Shown here: piece by piece, positions 59,992 to 64,000 of the stretch
Layout of the letters: the number at the start of each line of letters is the position of its first letter
Numbering within the stretch: the first letter of the stretch is position 1
NCBI GenBank assembly: GCA_964556755.1
Contig: CAZKXI010000004.1
Span: 134,276 to 198,275 of the forward strand
From: UBA4085 sp964556755
GTDB taxonomy: Bacteria > Acidobacteriota > Aminicenantia > Aminicenantales > UBA4085
DNA: 64,000 bases
Reading direction: 5' to 3'
Translations under genes and position numbers: made by a program
Notes under the pieces: generated by a model
Seen by the model: the letters and a program-made list of their open reading frames with translations, nothing else
The model's database searches: none
Told to the model about the DNA's origin: nothing

Positions 59992-60334
59992 TCCCTGGTA
60001 GCTCAATAGGCAGAGCGGTTGGCTGTAAGGTTTGCAGCTTCCACGAGAGATCGTGGTCGAAGAATCGGGTGAACTCAGGGAAACCCGCCCTTCGCGGTCG
60101 CGAAGAGGGCGATCCTGAGCCAAGCCCCCGGCCGGTCCGGCCGCGGGGAAGGTGCAGAGACTAGAGCGCAAGCTCGTACTCCGGACCGCGCCATGCGCGC
60201 GGGACGGGGGAAGCGCCCGACACCCTCGCTCTCCCGCAAGGGGGAGACGGGTGAAGAGATAGTCCAAGCCCAAGAGAAATCTTGGGGCGCTTGTAACCAA
60301 TAGGTTGCAGGTTCGAGTCCTGCCCAGGGAGCCA
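59992..60334 (+). tRNA. tRNA-Asn(GUU), interrupted by a group I intron
   Basis: Exons 59992-60026 (35 nt) and 60294-60334 (41 nt) join to a 76-nt tRNA with encoded CCA. Acceptor TCCCTGG/CCAGGGA, D stem GCTC/GAGC, anticodon stem GTTGG/CCAAT, 7-base loop CTGTTAA, 5-base variable loop, T arm GCAGG-TTCGAGT-CCTGC, discriminator G. The anticodon GTT appears only after joining: position 35 ends the 5' exon and 36 starts the 3' exon. Unspliced, the loop would be unreadable. The tRNA itself is canonical. Confidence 0.93.
60027..60293 (+). ncRNA. Group I intron (IC3-like) in tRNA-Asn
   Basis: 267 nt. P1 pairs exon GCTGT (60022-60026) with GCAGC (60034-60038), ending in the obligatory U.G at the 5' splice site. 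P10 pairs GGTT (60029-60032) with AACC of the 3' exon (60295-60298). P2 is CCACGA-GAGA-TCGTGG (60041-60056). The Q-like GATCCTGAGCCAAG lies at 60111-60124, R at 60151-60165 and S at 60255-60267; P7 is GACTA (60159-60163) with TAGTC (60260-60264). P9 is CCCAAGA-GAAA-TCTTGGG (60069-offset 60269-60286). The last base is the terminal G (60293). No homing endonuclease is encoded. The core resembles that of cyanobacterial tRNA-Leu introns. Confidence 0.92.
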
Positions 60335-60837
60335 ACCTTCTTTTCAATCATTGACCCATCCCGTTCTCCCGTTCGACGGAAGAACAGATCCTCGCGAAGT
60401 CTATTTTCCCAATGGCCCTGTCCTCGGGCTGCCGACACGAGTCATAAAGAAAGAGGCTGCAAGCATACGCCCGGCATGCAATATAGAGGGTTCTTCGCCA
60501 ATTTCCGGGAAGTCTAAGCGCTTCGGTGTACACCGTCGGGGGCGACGGAGCCATAGGCCGTGACCGGATCGTGATGAATCAATGGCCTTGGGGGGATCAA
60601 AACGGCCTAGGGTCGGCCAACGGCGGAGAAGCGCCGGTTGAGCCCGTGTCGGTTGCTCCTCGATGGAGGGCCGCCAACACGATAGAGCCGGGACGGCATG
60701 GCCCCGTCAATAGGCCGGTGAAAGCTCAATCAAGCCGTCCTCGCGGAGACGGATGAAATATTCGTCTCAACGAGGGCTCCGCAAGCTTCGCCGGGCCGAC
60801 ATCCCAAACCGCTCTTCCCGGAATGGGGCGAAGAGCC
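60335..60837. other. Non-coding stretch with no recognisable gene
   Basis: About 500 bases between the tRNA and the M28 peptidase terminator. Base composition is less GC-rich than the genes. Short open frames (for example 60526-60756) have no recognisable protein, signal or ribosome-binding site. It may be a decayed element; nothing more can be supported. Confidence 0.5.
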
Positions 60838-60882
60838 AAAAAAAGCCCCGCCCCCGTCCCGGCGGCGGGACGAGGACGGGGC
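60838..60882 (-). terminator. Rho-independent terminator of the M28 peptidase gene
   Basis: A GC-rich imperfect hairpin (60845-60882, arms near GCCCCG/CGGGGC and GTCCCG/CGGGAC) is followed on the minus strand by seven T (A run 60838-60844). Confidence 0.85.
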
Positions 60883-60910
60883 GGCAGGGCTGCTTAAAGA
60901 GCTCGGATCC

Positions 60911-62782
60911 TTACCGGTCGGCGAACTCGAACATCGTCAGATAGCCCATCTGGCTGATCTTGGCGATGAGCTCGCCGGAGACCTTCTCGACGCTGTCGGT
61001 GGGCTGGTGGTAGTCCGAGGTCATGGCCGCCATGTAGTAGACGAACGGCTTCTTGAACTGGGCGAACGAGGAGTGGTCCGATCCGCCGGAGCCTTCGCCC
61101 AGGGCGTTGAAGGTCATGGCCAGATCGAGGCCGACGTACTTGTTCATCTCCCGGGTCAGCTCGGCGAAGGGGGTGCCTTCGGTCAGGCTGACGGTGGCGA
61201 ACCAGGGGGCCCGGACCTTCTTGACCAGATCCTCGGCCCCGGGCACGCTGTAGCGCTGCATGGTCCGGGCGATGGTCGCCTGGTCGTAGGGCCGGCTGAT
61301 CATGTCGTAGTTCAGATAGCCGACCGTCTTGTCCATGGGAAAGGGCGGATTAAGGGTGTAGTAGCGGCTGCCCAGGAGGCCCTTCTCCTCGCCGGTCCAG
61401 AGGGCGAAGATGACGGAGCGCTTGGGCTTGACCGGATTGGCCGCCATGGCCTTGGCGATGTTCACGACTCCGATCGAGCCGGAGGCGTTGTCATCGGCGC
61501 CGTTCCAGATGTAGTCCTCCCAGATGCCGTTGTGGTCGAAGTGGCCGCCGATCACAACGAACTCGTTCTTCAGGACCGGGTCCGATCCCTCGATCCAGCC
61601 GATGACGTTGGCCGCCCGGATGAGGCCGGTCTTGGCCGTCGTCGTGGTGGTGATCTTGGTCCCGGGCAGGTCCATGGAGGCCGGCTTCTTGCCGGTCTCG
61701 ATCTGGGCCTTGAGCTCGTCGACCGTCTTGCCCGTCCCTTCGAGGATGGCGTCGGCCATGGCCCGGGTCACCGAGGTGGCCGCGACCATGCCGCCGGGCA
61801 TCCCGCCGCCCATGCCGCCGGCCGCGCCGGGGATGGACATGCTGACCCGGGGCTGGCGGGTGATCGGGCGCTCGTCGCTGGGGTGGGTGAAGGGGTAGGC
61901 GGACATGGCCCGGTAGGCGGCGGCGTCATCGGGCGTGTTGGCCACCTGGAGGATGGCCGCCGGGCCCTGCTTCTGGATCTCGGCCAGCTTGTTAAAGCGG
62001 GCCGGACCGCCGGCGCGGGGCCGGGCCATGGCCATGGCCATCATGTCGCCGCCGGCCGGGAAGTACTTGTCCTTGAGCTCCTTCTTGGCGTTGAAGGGGG
62101 AGCTCGGATCGTTCTTGCCGGGGGCCTCGGTCAGGACCAGGACGACCTTGCCCTTGAGATTGAGCCCCTTGAGCTCGTCCCAGCCGATGGAGGGCTCCTG
62201 GATGCCGTAGCCGACAAACACGACCGGGGCGGTGAGCGTTCCGGAAGCGCCGCCGCCGCGGCCGAAGCCGGCCTGGTAGTCGACGCCGGACTGGAAGGTC
62301 CGGGTCTTGACCGAGGCGCCCTTGGCCACCTCCAGGCTCATCGAGCTCTGGACGTCGCTGGTCGTCTGCAGGGCGAACTCCTGGAGATAGCTGCGCTCGG
62401 CAGGGGCGGCCGGGGCGCCGCCTCGGGCGGCGCCTCCCATGCGGAAGCTCATCCGGGCCTGGGGCAGGTCGCCGCCGGGCTTGATGCCCCACATCTTGAA
62501 GAGGGAGGCGACATATTCGGCCGCGATGGCGTAGCCGCGGCTGCCCGTGTCGCGCCCTTCCATGAAGTCGGAGGACACGAACGTCAGCATGGCCAGGGTG
62601 TCCTTGGCGTTGATGGCCTCGAACCCGGCCTTGTACTTGTCGGGCACGGGCACCGGCTTGTCGACCAGGCTGAGGGCCTTCTGCACGTCCTCGAGCTTCA
62701 TGGCTTGCTGGGGGGGCATCTGAGCCCGGCCCGCGGCGAGCATGGTGAAGAGGAGGACGACGATCCAAGCGTTCTTTCTCAT
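60911..62782 (-). CDS. Secreted M28 family metallopeptidase with PA-type insert
   Basis: 623 aa from ATG 62782, behind AAGGAGG; the upstream in-frame start at 62815 lacks one. Signal peptide 1-21. A protease-associated domain (about 140-330, with VVFVGYGIQEPSIGWDEL) precedes the di-zinc aminopeptidase core: VIGGHFDHNG (H), NGADDNASGS (D), LWTGEEKGLLGS (E), NYDMI (D) and GGSDHSSFA (H). It is likely an exported aminopeptidase or dipeptidase. Confidence 0.92.
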   Translation of the reverse strand: MRKNAWIVVLLFTMLAAGRAQMPPQQAMKLEDVQKALSLVDKPVPVPDKYKAGFEAINAKDTLAMLTFVSSDFMEGRDTGSRGYAIAAEYVASLFKMWGIKPGGDLPQARMSFRMGGAARGGAPAAPAERSYLQEFALQTTSDVQSSMSLEVAKGASVKTRTFQSGVDYQAGFGRGGGASGTLTAPVVFVGYGIQEPSIGWDELKGLNLKGKVVLVLTEAPGKNDPSSPFNAKKELKDKYFPAGGDMMAMAMARPRAGGPARFNKLAEIQKQGPAAILQVANTPDDAAAYRAMSAYPFTHPSDERPITRQPRVSMSIPGAAGGMGGGMPGGMVAATSVTRAMADAILEGTGKTVDELKAQIETGKKPASMDLPGTKITTTTTAKTGLIRAANVIGWIEGSDPVLKNEFVVIGGHFDHNGIWEDYIWNGADDNASGSIGVVNIAKAMAANPVKPKRSVIFALWTGEEKGLLGSRYYTLNPPFPMDKTVGYLNYDMISRPYDQATIARTMQRYSVPGAEDLVKKVRAPWFATVSLTEGTPFAELTREMNKYVGLDLAMTFNALGEGSGGSDHSSFAQFKKPFVYYMAAMTSDYHQPTDSVEKVSGELIAKISQMGYLTMFEFADR

Positions 62783-63087
62783 AAAACCTCCTTGGGATTC
62801 AGACTTCGCCGTCATCTGGTTGGACGTTCGGCGGAGGCTTTTCTTCCCCGAGCCTCTGAAGGTCGATTTGGGTTCAGGCTAACATAAGCATAATCTAGCG
62901 GATAAGATCCCGTTTGCGATTCTTGGGGCGGAGCCGGGCACGGCTCTTACCGCCCCTCTCAGATGATCGAAACTTCATCCTCCCTTCACCTCTCCTTCAC
63001 ATCCCGGCCTTATCCTGACCTCCCCTTCATCGGGGTGGGCGCCTCTCCGGGGCCGGCGAATGGATCAAGGCGCTGGTCGCGGCCTGC
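62783..63087. other. Divergent intergenic region between the M28 peptidase and pstS
   Basis: About 300 bases without a gene. It contains the Pho-box-like repeats (annotated separately) and the untranslated leader of pstS. No convincing -35/-10 pair for the peptidase gene was seen. Confidence 0.5.
62973..63016 (+). promoter_or_regulatory. Pho-box-like triple direct repeat and -10 of pstS
   Basis: CTTCAT/CTTCAC recurs at exactly 11-base steps (62973, 62984, 62995), the helical-turn spacing of PhoB sites. A -10-like TATCCT (63011-63016) lies 10 bases after the last repeat core, where PhoB replaces the -35 contact. The repeat sequence differs from the E. coli CTGTCAT. Confidence 0.6.
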
Positions 63088-63945
63088 GTGGCTCTGGCCA
63101 CCCTGGCCGTTCCCGTCCTCCTGCCGGCCCAAGCCAAGATGCTTCAGATCAAGGGCTCGGACACCATGATCAACCTCGTCCAGATCCTGGCCGAGATCTA
63201 CATGGAGAAGAGTCCGAAAGTCCCGATCGCCGTTCTCGGCGGCGGTTCCGGCACCGGCGTGACCGGCCTGATCAACGGCACCTGCGACGTGGCCAACACC
63301 AGCCGGGACTGGAAGAAGAAGGAGCTGGACCTGGCCTGGGAGAAGGGCATCCAGGTCCGCTTGTTCGCGGTGGCCGTGGACGGCCTCAGCATCATCGTCA
63401 ACGAGAAGAACCCCCTGGCCAAGCTGACGATGTCCCAGGTCGGGGCCATCTACCGCGACGATGTGACCAACTGGAAGGCCGTGGGAGGCCCCGACGCGAA
63501 GATCAGCCTCTATGGCCGGCAGTCCAACTCCGGCACCTACGCCTTCATGCTGGAGCACGTCATGGGCAACAAGCCCTACTCCCAGGCCATGAAGGAGATG
63601 AACGGCAACGCCCAGATCATTGAAGGCGTCCTGGCCGATGCCTCGGCCATCGGCTACGTGGTCGACAAAGAGACGGGCCGGCCGATGAAAGGCCTCAAGA
63701 TCCTGAATATCAACAAGGACGAGAAGGCCGAGGCGTTCTCGCCTCTGGACAAGGCCGCCGTGGACTCGGGCCAGTATCCCATCGCCCGGCCCCTCCTGAT
63801 GGCCACCAACGGCAAGCCCAAGCCCGCCGCTGAGGGGGCCATCTCCTGGATCCTGTCCGTCGAAGGCCAGGCGGTCGTCGAGCGGGAAGGCTTCTACCCG
63901 GTGGGGGCCAAGTACCAGCCCGAGAACGCCAAGAACCTCAAGTAA
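63088..63945 (+). CDS. pstS: Phosphate ABC transporter substrate-binding protein PstS-like
   Basis: 285 aa from GTG 63088. A signal segment ends near LLPAQA-K, followed by the PBP-like domain: IKGSDTMINLVQILAEIY, VLGGGSGTGVTGLINGTCDV (phosphate-binding loop), YGRQSNSGTYAFML. It captures periplasmic phosphate. The start is uncertain: the codons just upstream (63064-63087, IKALVAAC) would complete the signal peptide but have no start codon in frame; an ATG at 63060 is in another frame, so a 1-base sequence error is possible. Confidence 0.85.
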   Translation: MALATLAVPVLLPAQAKMLQIKGSDTMINLVQILAEIYMEKSPKVPIAVLGGGSGTGVTGLINGTCDVANTSRDWKKKELDLAWEKGIQVRLFAVAVDGLSIIVNEKNPLAKLTMSQVGAIYRDDVTNWKAVGGPDAKISLYGRQSNSGTYAFMLEHVMGNKPYSQAMKEMNGNAQIIEGVLADASAIGYVVDKETGRPMKGLKILNINKDEKAEAFSPLDKAAVDSGQYPIARPLLMATNGKPKPAAEGAISWILSVEGQAVVEREGFYPVGAKYQPENAKNLK

Positions 63946-63946
63946 G

Positions 63947-64000
63947 TCCGCCCGCGTCAAGATCGAAGCCACGAATCTGGATTTCTATTACGGCCCCAAG
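63947..64000 (+). CDS. pstB: PstB-like phosphate transport ATPase, 5' end only
   Basis: The last 18 codons read SARVKIEATNLDFYYGPK, matching the N-terminal strand of PstB (KIEVRNLNFYYG). It begins right after pstS with no pstC or pstA between. No ATG, GTG or TTG is in frame at a plausible place, so the start cannot be set. It runs off the window. Confidence 0.6.

Noticed and set aside
59992..60334. Reading the locus as tRNA-Tyr(GUA) or tRNA-Leu(UAA) from the bases next to the split loop
   Set aside because: Direct reading gives a six-base loop and no long variable arm; only splicing after 60026 and 60293 gives a 7-base loop, and then the anticodon is GUU (Asn).
60526..60756. 76-codon open frame after the tRNA that vaguely recalls the start of mobile-element reverse transcriptase proteins
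   Set aside because: No ribosome-binding site, no motif, and no catalytic part downstream; too weak to call a remnant.
1..64000. CRISPR array or defence island
   Set aside because: No regularly spaced repeats beyond the three 11-base Pho-like units and no cas, restriction or toxin-antitoxin genes were seen.

Overview
The window is GC-rich bacterial chromosome, densely packed with genes that often overlap by 4 bases (ATGA). The organism is a diderm: it carries a TonB-dependent receptor, ExbD, a BamD-like lipoprotein and several outer-membrane barrel proteins, plus a rod-shape (mre) cluster. Fatty-acid and respiratory genes (acyl-CoA dehydrogenase, a DUF224-type Fe-S oxidoreductase, complex I subunits, GTP-type PEP carboxykinase, NAD malic enzyme) fit an Acidobacteriota/Aminicenantota-like heterotroph. 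That placement is inference; no rRNA is present to test it. There is no prophage, CRISPR array or complete insertion sequence.

Layout. 1-786: partial OPT transporter on the minus strand, divergent from 922-8640, which holds mreB-mreC-mreD-mrdA-rodA and a fused B12/radical-SAM protein. 8715-16038: acyl-CoA dehydrogenase, cstA, exbD, a glycosyltransferase, a double-ACT protein, a glutamine amidotransferase and a secreted PKD/barrel protein. 16135-17573: an RmlD-like reductase and two tandem DUF507 genes. 17646-24901 (minus): the translation/RNA block truB-nrnA-rbfA-DUF503-infB-nusA-miaB and a C_GCAxxG_C_C protein. 24925-31923 (minus): recN, a subtilase, an outer-membrane protein, a BamD-like lipoprotein, a sugar epimerase, rpe and a PASTA protein. 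32062-39449: threonine aldolase, Fe-S oxidoreductase, TonB receptor and dihydrolipoyl dehydrogenase. 39533-46981: nuoABCDEFGHI with no nuoJKLMN after it. 47044-51578: malic enzyme, then a lipoprotein with two L,D-transpeptidases and a third related exported protein. 51698-56803: dnaK-dnaJ-hspR-sigma factor-DnaC-like ATPase, headed by an AT-rich promoter with an inverted repeat. 56807-62782: pckG, a small inverted-repeat element, an Asp/Glu racemase, a small secreted protein, a tRNA gene and an M28 peptidase. 63088-64000: pstS behind a Pho-box-like array, followed directly by a pstB-like start.

The most striking feature is at 59992-60334. A tRNA-Asn(GUU) gene is split between anticodon positions 35 and 36 by a 267-nt group I intron. 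The P1, P2, P7, P9 and P10 pairings and the terminal G can all be traced in the sequence, and the joined exons give a perfect 76-nt tRNA including CCA.

Promoters of the TTGACA/TATAAT type with 16-18 bp spacers are easy to see in many intergenic gaps and helped choose several start codons. Large antisense ORFs are common because of the GC bias and were left out.
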